Source: an uncultured Eubacteriales bacterium
GTDB taxonomy: Bacteria > Bacillota > Clostridia > Christensenellales > Aristaeellaceae
NCBI GenBank assembly: GCA_900553905.1
Contig: USFL01000043.1
Coordinates: forward strand, 1 to 8,894
Direction of reading: 5' to 3'
Length of the DNA: 8,894 nt
Both the position numbers and the translations under genes were made by a program. The notes beneath the pieces are model-generated. The model had not been told where the DNA came from. It saw nothing but the letters and a program-made list of their open reading frames with translations, and did not search any database. Shown one piece after another: positions 1 through 6,409 of this stretch; the first letter of the stretch is position 1, and the number at the start of each line of letters is the position of its first letter.

Positions 1-73
1 AAGGCACATAGCTGTAGTCCAGCGGCGCGCCGTCATCGTCCGGGCTGCGGAAAAACACGGGACGAACGTTCAT
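1..73 (-). CDS. Unidentified protein, N-terminal fragment cut by window edge
   Basis: Only the first 24 codons are visible, reading out of the window on the minus strand (N-terminus MNVRPVFFRSPDDDGAP). The ATG lies 11 nt after the coaE stop codon and has a good ribosome binding site, AAAGGA, about 6 nt upstream, so translation from here is credible and the gene is probably the next member of the polA-coaE operon. The visible N-terminus is polar and acidic (DDD) with no signal peptide or membrane segment, so a cytoplasmic protein is likely. In some Clostridia a lytic transglycosylase follows coaE, but this start has no export signal and does not support that. Function cannot be assigned. Confidence 0.6.
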   Translation of the reverse strand, partial: MNVRPVFFRSPDDDGAPLDYSYVP

Positions 74-84
74 GCTGTTTCCTT

Positions 85-693
85 TCAGAAGATGAATTCC
101 GGCTTGCTCCACTCCATATAAAGGGCATGCACCTCACGGCGCAGCTCCTCGATGGGCTTGTCGGTATGAATGATGATATCGCTGCGGCGCTCCTTCTCCG
201 AAAGCGGCCACTGGCTGTGAATGCGGCGCAGGGCCTGCTCGCGATCCAGGCCGCTGCGGGTCTTGAGGCGTTCGATCTGCTTTTCTTCGGGCGCGGAGGC
301 GCACACGGTCACATCTGCCAGGCTGCTCAAGCCCGTCTCAAAAAGCAGCGGCACATCCAATACAACGACCAGCACGCCCATTTTCCGGCAGGTTTCGATC
401 TCCTCCAGCATGTGCTTCTGAATCAGCGGATGCGTGGCGGCGTTGAGCCGCTGCAGCGCGTCCTCGTTTTGAAACACGATGGAGCTGAGCACCGGGCGGT
501 TGAGCGTGCCGTCCGGATAAAAGACAAATTCGCCGAACGCCTCCTCAATCAGCGGCAGCGCGTCGCCCCCCGGCGCGGTGAGCTGGTCGTTGATGGCGTC
601 CGCATCCACGATGGACGCGCCCATGCTTTTTAAAAGGCTTGCGATGGTGGATTTTCCGCAGGCGATACCGCCGGTCAGGCCGATGATCTTCAT
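85..693 (-). CDS. coaE: Dephospho-CoA kinase
   Basis: Cytoplasmic P-loop kinase that phosphorylates the 3'-hydroxyl of the ribose of dephospho-CoA with ATP, the last step of coenzyme A synthesis. The 202-aa product has the usual family length. The N-terminus carries a textbook Walker A motif (GGIACGKST, residues 8-16), followed by the DAD motif at 30-32 and the conserved VPLLFE segment in the middle of the protein, which belongs to the CoA-binding/lid region in this family. The ATG is preceded by AAGGGG with 8 nt spacing. It lies 48 nt downstream of polA on the same strand and is probably co-transcribed with it; a small hairpin occupies the gap. The polA-coaE neighbourhood is common in Firmicutes, which supports the identification. 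No truncation or missing key motif was seen. Confidence 0.97.
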   Translation of the reverse strand: MKIIGLTGGIACGKSTIASLLKSMGASIVDADAINDQLTAPGGDALPLIEEAFGEFVFYPDGTLNRPVLSSIVFQNEDALQRLNAATHPLIQKHMLEEIETCRKMGVLVVVLDVPLLFETGLSSLADVTVCASAPEEKQIERLKTRSGLDREQALRRIHSQWPLSEKERRSDIIIHTDKPIEELRREVHALYMEWSKPEFIF

Positions 694-718
694 TTGCAGA
701 ACCCCTTTCTATGCTTGA

Positions 719-740
719 TCCGGAAAACCGCCTTTCCGGA
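719..740 (-). repeat. Intergenic hairpin between polA and coaE
   Basis: A perfect 8-bp inverted repeat (TCCGGAAA / TTTCCGGA) with a 6-nt loop lies in the 48-nt gap, ending 2 nt after the polA stop codon. No U-tract follows it on the minus strand (the next bases read TCAAGC), so it does not look like a standard intrinsic terminator. It could stabilise the 3' end of a processed polA message or act as a weak attenuator ahead of coaE. The structure is seen in the sequence; the role is inference. Confidence 0.5.
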
Positions 741-741
741 A

Positions 742-3447
742 TCAGTGCGCCTTTTCCCAGTCGCTGCCGCGCGATACCTCGGCCAGCAGCGGCACCTTGA
801 GGCTGACCACGCCCTCCATGGTGCTCTGCACCAGCTTGGCGACCTCGTCCGCCTCGCCGACGGGGCATTCCACCACCAGCTCGTCGTGCACCTGCAAAAT
901 CAGCTGCGCGCGGTAGCCGCCCTCCTCCAGCCGTCGGGCCACCTGCACCATGGCCAGCTTGATGATATCCGCCGCCGTGCCCTGCACGGGCGTGTTCATG
1001 GCGGCGCGCTCGCCGAAGCTGCGCACGTTGCGGTTGGGGCTGGCCAGCTCGAACAGCTCCCGCCGGCGTCCGAAGAGCGTTTCGGCATAACCCAGAGCGC
1101 GCCCCTTCTCCACGCACGCGTCCATAAAGGCGCGCACGCCGGGGTAGCGCTCAAAATACGTCTTGATGAACCCGTCGGCCTCCCGCCGGGTGATGTGCGC
1201 GTTGCGCGCCAGGCCAAAGCCGCTGATGCCGTACACGATGCCGAAATTGACGGCCTTGGCCGAGCGGCGCATCTCGGGGGTGACCTGGTTCATGGGCACG
1301 CCGTGGATCTCCGCGGCCGTGCGGGTATGAATGTCCTGCCCGCGCTGGAATGCGTCGCACATGGCGGGGTCGCCGCTCATGTGCGCCAGCACGCGCAGCT
1401 CGATCTGGCTGTAATCCGCGTCCAGCAGCACGTTTCCCTTGCCCGCCACAAAGGCGCGGCGAATTTCGCGCCCCTCCTCGGTGCGGATGGGGATGTTCTG
1501 CAAATTGGGTTCCAGGCTGGAGATGCGGCCCGTGACGGTGGCGGTCTGGTCAAAGGTGGTATGCACGCGCCCGTCGCTGCCGCGCAGCTTGGTCAGGCCC
1601 TCGATATAGGTGCTCTGCAGCTTGGCCATCCTGCGGTAGCGAAGAATCGGCTCGATGATGGGGTGGTAGGGGGCCAGTCCCTCCAGCACCTCGGCGGTGG
1701 TGGAATACCCGCTCTGGCTTTTCTTCTGCGGCGCAGGCAGGCCCAGCTTGTCAAAGAGCACCTCGCCCAGCTGCTTGGGGCTGTTGAGGTTGAACTCGCC
1801 CACGCCTGCGGCGGCATAGACGGCGGCGCGGCATTCCTCGATCTCGCGGCTGAACCAGGCGCTCAACTGGCTGAGAACGCCCTCATCCACCAGAAATCCC
1901 ACGCGCTCCATGTCGAACAGCACGCGGGTAAGCGGCTGCTCCATATCCCGAAGCAGCGCCTCCAGGCCGCGCGCCTCCAGGCGCTTCTGCTGCCTTAGGA
2001 ACAGCGCGTACACGTCGTATGCGGTGGGGGAGTCGATCGCGGCCCCGCCGTGCTCGGCGGCCAACGAAAGGGGCAGGGAATAGTCCTTCTGCGCAGTGTG
2101 CAGCAGGTAGGCGGCGATCATGGTATCATGCTTCACCGAGGGCAGGGGCAGGCGGTAGCGGTCCAGAAGCCGCCACAGCGCCTTGGCGCCGTGCACCACG
2201 AAGGGCGCAGCGGAAAACAGTTCCTTCAGGGAGCCATAGATCTGATCGTCGTACAGCCCTGCGCCGGTGAGGTCGCGCAAAATGGGCATGCGCCGCAAAA
2301 GCATGTCCGGGGCCAGCAGCGTGATGTCGTCCTCCGTCTGGCACAGGGCCAGCCATTCGGGCTTTTGCCTGAGCAACGCCTCTGCGCCCGCAGCGATTTC
2401 CTCCGCCGCGGTCCAGACGGTTTCGCCGGCCAGCGGCGGGGGGAGGGGCAGGTCCTTCTCCGGCTCCACGGCCATTACAGCGGGCGCGGAAGACGGCTTG
2501 GCGTCCTTTCCGGCGGCGCGGCGGCTGGCAGCGGTGCTGCGCGCCTCCACCTGCGTGGGCGCGGGAGTTTCTCCGCCCAGCAGGGCGGCGATGCTGCGGC
2601 TGATGGTCTTGAGCCCATAGCGCTCCAGAAGGGGAGCGCCCGAAGCCATCTCGTCCCAGCGGCAGCGCTCAAAGTCGATCTCCAGAGGCGCGCTACGGCA
2701 GATGGTGCCCAGCTCGCGGCTGAGCAGCGCCAACTCGCGCCCCGCGCGCAGCTTCTCGCCCAGCTTGCCCCGCACCTGGTCCGCATGCTCCAGCACGCCG
2801 TCCAGCGAGCCGTATTCGGCGATGAGCTTGAGCGCCGTCTTTTCCCCGATACCTGGAATGCCGGGAATATTGTCGCTGGCATCGCCCATGAGGCCCTTCA
2901 TGTCGGGCACCTGCGCAGGGGTAAAGCCATAGGTGTCATAGACGCCCTGCGCGTCCAGCCGCAGGCTTTCGGTGATGCCCTTGCGGGTGAGGATGATCTC
3001 CGTCTCCCCGCCTACCAGCTGCAGGCTGTCGCGGTCGCCCGTGAGTACATAGGCGTGGATGCCCCGCTCGTTGGCCAGGCGCGCGGCGGTGCCCAGCAGG
3101 TCGTCCGCCTCATAGCCCTCCAGCTCGCAGATGCGCACGTGCATGGCTTCCAGCATCTCCCGCACCAGGGGCAGCTGGGGCCGGAGCTCCTCCGGCATGG
3201 GCTTGCGGGTCGCCTTGTACCCGTCGTAGAGCGTGTGGCGGAAGGTGGGGGCGTGCATGTCCATCATCACGCACAGCCCATCCGGGCGGTAATCGCCCAG
3301 CGCCTTGATCAGCATGCTGAAAAAGCCGTGCACGGCGTTGGTATAGGTTCCGTCCGGAGCGGTAAGGAGCGGAAGGGCGTGAAAGCCCCGAAAAATCAGG
3401 CTATACCCATCCACCAGCATTACCGTCTGCTTGCGCGCTTCGCTCAT
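742..3447 (-). CDS. polA: DNA polymerase I
   Basis: Family A DNA polymerase of 901 aa, which removes RNA primers, joins Okazaki fragments and fills repair gaps. Order of domains: 5' nuclease (about 1-290) with LVDGYS (D13), YEADD, the LTGDRDS metal-binding segment and a helix-hairpin-helix GDASDNIPGIPGIGEKTA; a degenerate 3'-5' exonuclease fold (about 310-500); and the polymerase domain (about 510-901). Motif A is DADYSQIELR (catalytic D678), motif B is RRSAKAVNFGIVYG and motif C is QVHDELVVE (D855, E856). The proofreading domain lacks the DxE acidic pair, as in Bacillus-type PolA, so proofreading is probably absent. A Pro/Ala/Ser-rich linker near residues 290-335 separates nuclease and exo-like parts. 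The ATG follows GGAGGT with only 3 nt spacing. A Met at residue 10 is an alternative start but has a weaker site and lies too close to D13. Confidence 0.98.
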   Translation of the reverse strand: MSEARKQTVMLVDGYSLIFRGFHALPLLTAPDGTYTNAVHGFFSMLIKALGDYRPDGLCVMMDMHAPTFRHTLYDGYKATRKPMPEELRPQLPLVREMLEAMHVRICELEGYEADDLLGTAARLANERGIHAYVLTGDRDSLQLVGGETEIILTRKGITESLRLDAQGVYDTYGFTPAQVPDMKGLMGDASDNIPGIPGIGEKTALKLIAEYGSLDGVLEHADQVRGKLGEKLRAGRELALLSRELGTICRSAPLEIDFERCRWDEMASGAPLLERYGLKTISRSIAALLGGETPAPTQVEARSTAASRRAAGKDAKPSSAPAVMAVEPEKDLPLPPPLAGETVWTAAEEIAAGAEALLRQKPEWLALCQTEDDITLLAPDMLLRRMPILRDLTGAGLYDDQIYGSLKELFSAAPFVVHGAKALWRLLDRYRLPLPSVKHDTMIAAYLLHTAQKDYSLPLSLAAEHGGAAIDSPTAYDVYALFLRQQKRLEARGLEALLRDMEQPLTRVLFDMERVGFLVDEGVLSQLSAWFSREIEECRAAVYAAAGVGEFNLNSPKQLGEVLFDKLGLPAPQKKSQSGYSTTAEVLEGLAPYHPIIEPILRYRRMAKLQSTYIEGLTKLRGSDGRVHTTFDQTATVTGRISSLEPNLQNIPIRTEEGREIRRAFVAGKGNVLLDADYSQIELRVLAHMSGDPAMCDAFQRGQDIHTRTAAEIHGVPMNQVTPEMRRSAKAVNFGIVYGISGFGLARNAHITRREADGFIKTYFERYPGVRAFMDACVEKGRALGYAETLFGRRRELFELASPNRNVRSFGERAAMNTPVQGTAADIIKLAMVQVARRLEEGGYRAQLILQVHDELVVECPVGEADEVAKLVQSTMEGVVSLKVPLLAEVSRGSDWEKAH

Positions 3448-3500
3448 GAGACCTCCATCGGGGCGGCACGGCCGGCACGCCCGGGTTTGTTCTACCTTTT

Positions 3501-3530
3501 ATTATACCACAGGTGTGAATTGGCAAACAA
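3501..3530 (-). promoter_or_regulatory. Predicted promoter of the polA-coaE operon
   Basis: Reading the minus strand, TTGTTT (3530-3525) is followed after 18 bp by a perfect TATAAT (3506-3501). TGG just before it makes an extended -10. Transcription would start near 3494, giving a leader of roughly 45 nt before the polA ATG. The -35 is weak, but the -10 is consensus. Confidence 0.7.
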
Positions 3531-3568
3531 GGCATGCGGGCCGTCCGCTTTTGTCTGAAACGTAAAAC

Positions 3569-3577
3569 TTATCCACA
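3569..3577 (+). promoter_or_regulatory. DnaA-box-like 9-mer TTATCCACA
   Basis: This is a perfect match to the bacterial DnaA-box consensus TTATNCACA. It lies in the divergent region between polA and the DUF5655 gene, 13 bp upstream of the rightward -35 and about 39 bp upstream of the polA -35. It sits in the loop of an imperfect inverted repeat (3560-3568 with 3585-3592). Only one clear box was seen, so a chance match is possible. Confidence 0.35.
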
Positions 3578-3590
3578 AAGCGGGGTTTTC

Positions 3591-3619
3591 GTGACAAAGA
3601 CAAGGTTTTTTGGTATACT
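3591..3619 (+). promoter_or_regulatory. Predicted promoter for the DUF5655 gene and its neighbour
   Basis: GTGACA (3591-3596, 5 of 6 to consensus) and TATACT (3614-3619, 5 of 6) are separated by 17 bp. TGG immediately upstream of the -10 makes it an extended -10. The predicted start near 3626 leaves a leader of about 53 nt before the GTG at 3679. The leader has a weak AACGGT/ACCGTT inverted repeat (3627-3632 with 3652-3657). Confidence 0.7.
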
Positions 3620-3678
3620 GATTGCTAACGGTTTGACAGGCGAGGCAAAAGACCGTTTGCACGAAGGAGGAAGGGCGC

Positions 3679-4047
3679 GTGACAGACGATCTCCTGTTCT
3701 TTTTTGACCGCGAGCCGCTGGGTCTGGCCCTGTTCGAGCTGCTCTATGAACAGGCCATGACGCGCTGGCCCTCCAGCACCCTGCGCGTGCAAAAGACGCA
3801 GATCACCTTTTCCGATCCGCGGGGATACCTGTTCGCCTCCCGCCCGCGCAGGCGCGGCGGCGGCCTGATGGTCACCTTCGGTTTGAGCGCGCCGCTTGAG
3901 AGCCCACGGCTGTTCGCGGTTGCCAACCCCGCGCCGGGGCGCTACACGCATCATGTACAGGTGGCTGACCCGGCGGACATAGACGGGCAGCTGATGCAAT
4001 GGATTGCATGGTCCCACGAGGATATGACAACAAGGCAAAGGAGATAG
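3679..4047 (+). CDS. DUF5655 domain-containing protein
   Basis: Small cytoplasmic protein of 122 aa with no signal peptide or membrane segment. From memory it resembles the DUF5655 family. The recognisable elements are the segment RVQKTQITFSDPRGYLFAS (about 36-54), a basic stretch RPRRRGG, then LMVTFGLSAPLESPR, a TxHV-type block (RYTHHVQVADPADID, about 90-104) and a C-terminal helix QLMQWIAWSHED. The biochemical role of the family is not known to me, so no function is given. The start is GTG, chosen because AAGGAGG sits 8 nt upstream at 3664-3670 and no better ATG exists in frame. It is the first gene after the rightward promoter, and its TAG stop is directly followed by the next gene's ATG, so the two are probably co-transcribed and translationally coupled. 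The family assignment should be confirmed by a profile search. Confidence 0.8.
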   Translation: MTDDLLFFFDREPLGLALFELLYEQAMTRWPSSTLRVQKTQITFSDPRGYLFASRPRRRGGGLMVTFGLSAPLESPRLFAVANPAPGRYTHHVQVADPADIDGQLMQWIAWSHEDMTTRQRR

Positions 4048-4731
4048 ATGGATATGAAGAAACGGCTCTGTTCCCTGCTTTTGGTTCTCCTGCTGCTGCC
4101 GGCGGCCGCGCTGGCCGAGGTGGTTGGACGGGAGGGCATGTACGGCGACGAGTACATCCACCGCATCGAGGCGCCCAACGGCCAGGCGCTGTACTACCTC
4201 TCCAAAGAAGAGGAAGCGTTTGTATCCTACCGGGACGTGAATTTCGACGGCATGGAGGACATCGTGGTTATCTCTTCCCAGGGCGCCAGCAACACCTGGT
4301 TCCTCTTCTTTGTATGGGATGGCGAAAACTATGTGCGCGCCGGCTGGGATGCAGGCGATGATACGGGCCTGCCCAACTATGAGCTGCTGGCCGGAGAAGG
4401 GCTCGTGCTGGCCAGCTGCAACGACGGCTGGGCGGGCGGCCTTCACCACCGCTGGCTGTACCGGTGGGAGGGGACCGACCTGCGACTTGTGCGCAGCGCG
4501 GTGAGCGAGGAGTACCAGGAGATGGCGGTGGACGGGCAGACCGGCGCCGTTGTCACCACGACCTATAACGACCGCATGTCCGTGTGCGTCATCGAGCCAG
4601 GCGACGAAGGCGGCCAGCGCGTGCTGTGGGAGGGTATCGTCACCCAGGAGCAGGCGGCCAGCGACCCGCAGGCCTTTGCGCAGGAGGAGGCCGCCTTCTG
4701 GCAGGGCATCAGCCGCGAGCCCATTTTGTAA
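4048..4731 (+). CDS. Secreted protein with a DxNxDG calcium-type loop
   Basis: Exported protein of 227 aa with no family I can name with certainty. A classic signal peptide is present: basic MDMKKR, a leucine-rich core, and a likely cleavage site ALA|E after residue 23, with no lipobox. The mature part has DVNFDGMEDIVVIS (residues 63-76), a DxNxDGxxD loop typical of FG-GAP/VCBS-like and XAC2610-like secreted proteins. It is followed by aromatic strands such as NTWFLFFVWDGENYVRAGWD, which suggests a small beta-rich domain; the C-terminus is acidic and Gln/Ala-rich. The start is ambiguous: AAAGGAG (4037-4043) is 4 nt from the first ATG (4048) and 10 nt from the second (4054), which would give MKKRL and a cleaner signal peptide. 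The first ATG abuts the preceding TAG stop. It probably shares the DUF5655 promoter. Confidence 0.82.
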   Translation: MDMKKRLCSLLLVLLLLPAAALAEVVGREGMYGDEYIHRIEAPNGQALYYLSKEEEAFVSYRDVNFDGMEDIVVISSQGASNTWFLFFVWDGENYVRAGWDAGDDTGLPNYELLAGEGLVLASCNDGWAGGLHHRWLYRWEGTDLRLVRSAVSEEYQEMAVDGQTGAVVTTTYNDRMSVCVIEPGDEGGQRVLWEGIVTQEQAASDPQAFAQEEAAFWQGISREPIL

Positions 4732-4755
4732 CTTCTTCCGCAGCGGCCGCGGCTC

Positions 4756-4784
4756 TGTACGAACGGGGACAAATGGTGTACAAT
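4756..4784 (+). promoter_or_regulatory. Weak candidate promoter for the caspase-like/GT operon
   Basis: TACAAT (4779-4784, 5 of 6 to the -10 consensus) lies 46 nt upstream of the caspase-like ATG. The matching -35 position 17 bp upstream reads TGTACG and matches only 3 of 6. No convincing terminator is seen after the previous gene, so read-through from the 3591 promoter is an alternative. Confidence 0.35.
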
Positions 4785-4830
4785 AGGCGTTGAATTGTGT
4801 TCTGTTTGAACCGGGAGGGGAGGGACGTTC

Positions 4831-6393
4831 ATGCGCGTCGGGCGGCTGTGCACGCTATTTTGCGTACTGGCGTTCCTGTTCGCCCTCGCGCCCGCTCTCG
4901 CCGGGTCCGCCTCCGACGCCGTGACGCAGGATGAGGCCTCCCAGATTGTTCATACGCAAAGCCGCAACGAATACGCGCTGCTCATCGGCGTGGACTATTT
5001 CGTGTCCCGTGCGGATACCTACCCCAGCTCCACCAATAACGTCAACGCTATGCAGGAGGTATTCCAGGGCGCACTGAATCCCTTCCGCGCCATCATCGTC
5101 CTGCCTGACCCGGTCACCACGGTCGAGCAGCTGACCGCCCTGATTCAAAAGGCATTTGGCGCGGCGCAGGAGGGGGACGTGTGTTATCTGTACCTGTCCA
5201 CGCACGGGGTGTACGACCCCGCCAGCGGCCAGGAACCGATGCTTTTGCTCAGCGACGGACAGACCGAAAACGGCGTGACTCCCGCCCAGCTGGAAGCGGC
5301 CTTCGATGGCATCCTGGGTACGAAGGTGCTCATTTTGGACGCGTGCAATTCGGGCGCGTTTATCGGCAAGGGCCTCCCTTCGCTGCCGGAGGAGGTCCAT
5401 TTTCTGGGCGATGATTTCAAGGTGCTCACCTCCAGCGGCGCGCTGGAGGAAAGCTGGTACTGGAGTGTGGACGATCAAAACGAAAGCGGCATGGCCGGCC
5501 AGGGTTCCTTCTACTTTACGCAGGCGCTGGCGCAGAGCCTGAGCGCGGCTTACGGATACCCCGCGGACCAGAACCGCGACGGCTGCGTGGTGCTCAGCGA
5601 GCTATACGAATACCTGGTGCTCAACCATGCCGCCTCCACGCCGCAGGTCTATCCGCAGTCGGATGATTTTGTGGTATTCCGCTATGACGCCTCCCAGCCC
5701 CTGCCCACGGGGCTGGCCCGCGCGCCCATCATGGACGTGACCTTTTCGGGCACCACCCTCAGCCGCACGTCCCGGCAGATCACCATTGAATTCATCGCCA
5801 TGCGCCCGGTGCGCGTGGCTTATCAGGTGGTCTATCAGCGCGATGGCAAATGGGAATTTGATCACGCGCAGCTCATCTATGACGAGGCCGAGCGCTTCAC
5901 CGCCTACGGCGACCAGCCCGGCGCCATCTCCGCAGGCCGCAAGGTGCGTACCCTCACGCTGGGCGAGCTTGACGAGGGCGTGTACGGCTACGCGATGGTG
6001 CAGCTGGTAACCATCGATCAGGGCAAGCTGACGGTGCATGCGGGCCGCGTGATCAGCATTCCGCCGGATACGGCGGACATGACCCTGACCGCCTCCGTAG
6101 CCGATACCTTCAACCCCTCCGGGGGCCGCGAGCTGAGCATCTTCATCGGGCATGAATACCCCTGTGCGCTCAGCGTAAGCATCCTGGACGAAGAAGAACA
6201 GGTGGTGCACCGCCTGTGCCACCGTCAGAGCACCCGGCCCATGCAGATGAATCCGGAGGGCACGGTGCTCTATTGGAACGGCCGGCTGAAGGACGGCGCC
6301 ATGGCAGAACCGGGCGTCTACCGCGTGCGCGCGGAAGCCGTGATGAACGATACTACCGTGACGGTGCTTTCTTCGGCGTTTACCATACAGTAA
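4831..6393 (+). CDS. Secreted caspase-like (peptidase C14) protein with FlgD-Ig-like C-terminus
   Basis: Exported cysteine protease candidate, 520 aa. Residues 1-24 form a signal peptide (cleavage near ALA|G). The caspase-fold domain starts at NEYALLIGVDYF (46-57). It contains YLYLSTHG with catalytic H125 and LILDACNSGAF with catalytic C172; the 47-residue spacing and both contexts are typical of clan CD caspase/metacaspase proteins. A complete 12-residue EF-hand-type loop, D246-x-N-x-D-G-x-V-x-x-x-E257, follows. Residues of about 290-405 are beta-rich and unassigned. The end (480-520) has LYWNGRLKDG..EPGVYRVRAE, the W-G-D-G-PGxY pattern of FlgD-type Ig domains. No transmembrane anchor, lipobox or LPXTG is seen, so secretion or loose wall association is likely. 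The start is supported by GGAGGGGAGGG ending 6 nt upstream. It probably forms an operon with the glycosyltransferase 16 nt downstream. Substrate is unknown. Confidence 0.9.
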   Translation: MRVGRLCTLFCVLAFLFALAPALAGSASDAVTQDEASQIVHTQSRNEYALLIGVDYFVSRADTYPSSTNNVNAMQEVFQGALNPFRAIIVLPDPVTTVEQLTALIQKAFGAAQEGDVCYLYLSTHGVYDPASGQEPMLLLSDGQTENGVTPAQLEAAFDGILGTKVLILDACNSGAFIGKGLPSLPEEVHFLGDDFKVLTSSGALEESWYWSVDDQNESGMAGQGSFYFTQALAQSLSAAYGYPADQNRDGCVVLSELYEYLVLNHAASTPQVYPQSDDFVVFRYDASQPLPTGLARAPIMDVTFSGTTLSRTSRQITIEFIAMRPVRVAYQVVYQRDGKWEFDHAQLIYDEAERFTAYGDQPGAISAGRKVRTLTLGELDEGVYGYAMVQLVTIDQGKLTVHAGRVISIPPDTADMTLTASVADTFNPSGGRELSIFIGHEYPCALSVSILDEEEQVVHRLCHRQSTRPMQMNPEGTVLYWNGRLKDGAMAEPGVYRVRAEAVMNDTTVTVLSSAFTIQ

Positions 6394-6409
6394 AGGAGGA
6401 CGCAAACGA

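Noticed and set aside
3444..3458. Four-codon upstream ORF (ATG..TGA) overlapping the polA start
   Set aside because: It has no ribosome binding site of its own and its GAGG is simply the polA Shine-Dalgarno; most likely incidental.
694..3558. Long plus-strand open frames opposite polA (about 434 and 502 codons)
   Set aside because: They are antisense to a clearly functional polA, rich in Ala, Gly, His, Leu and Gln as expected from GC-rich codon shadows, and have no ribosome binding site or recognisable motif.
3633..3638. TTGACA as a second rightward -35 upstream of the DUF5655 gene
   Set aside because: No -10-like hexamer lies 16-18 bp downstream, whereas the 3591-3619 pair is well formed.
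3625..4449. Minus-strand 274-codon open frame opposite the DUF5655 and secreted protein genes
   Set aside because: It covers two well-supported plus-strand genes with good ribosome binding sites, shows no family motif, and would run through the predicted rightward promoter leader.
4738..4756. GC-rich partly symmetric stretch after the secreted protein gene as a terminator
   Set aside because: Only 3-4 bp of pairing can be formed and there is no T-tract.
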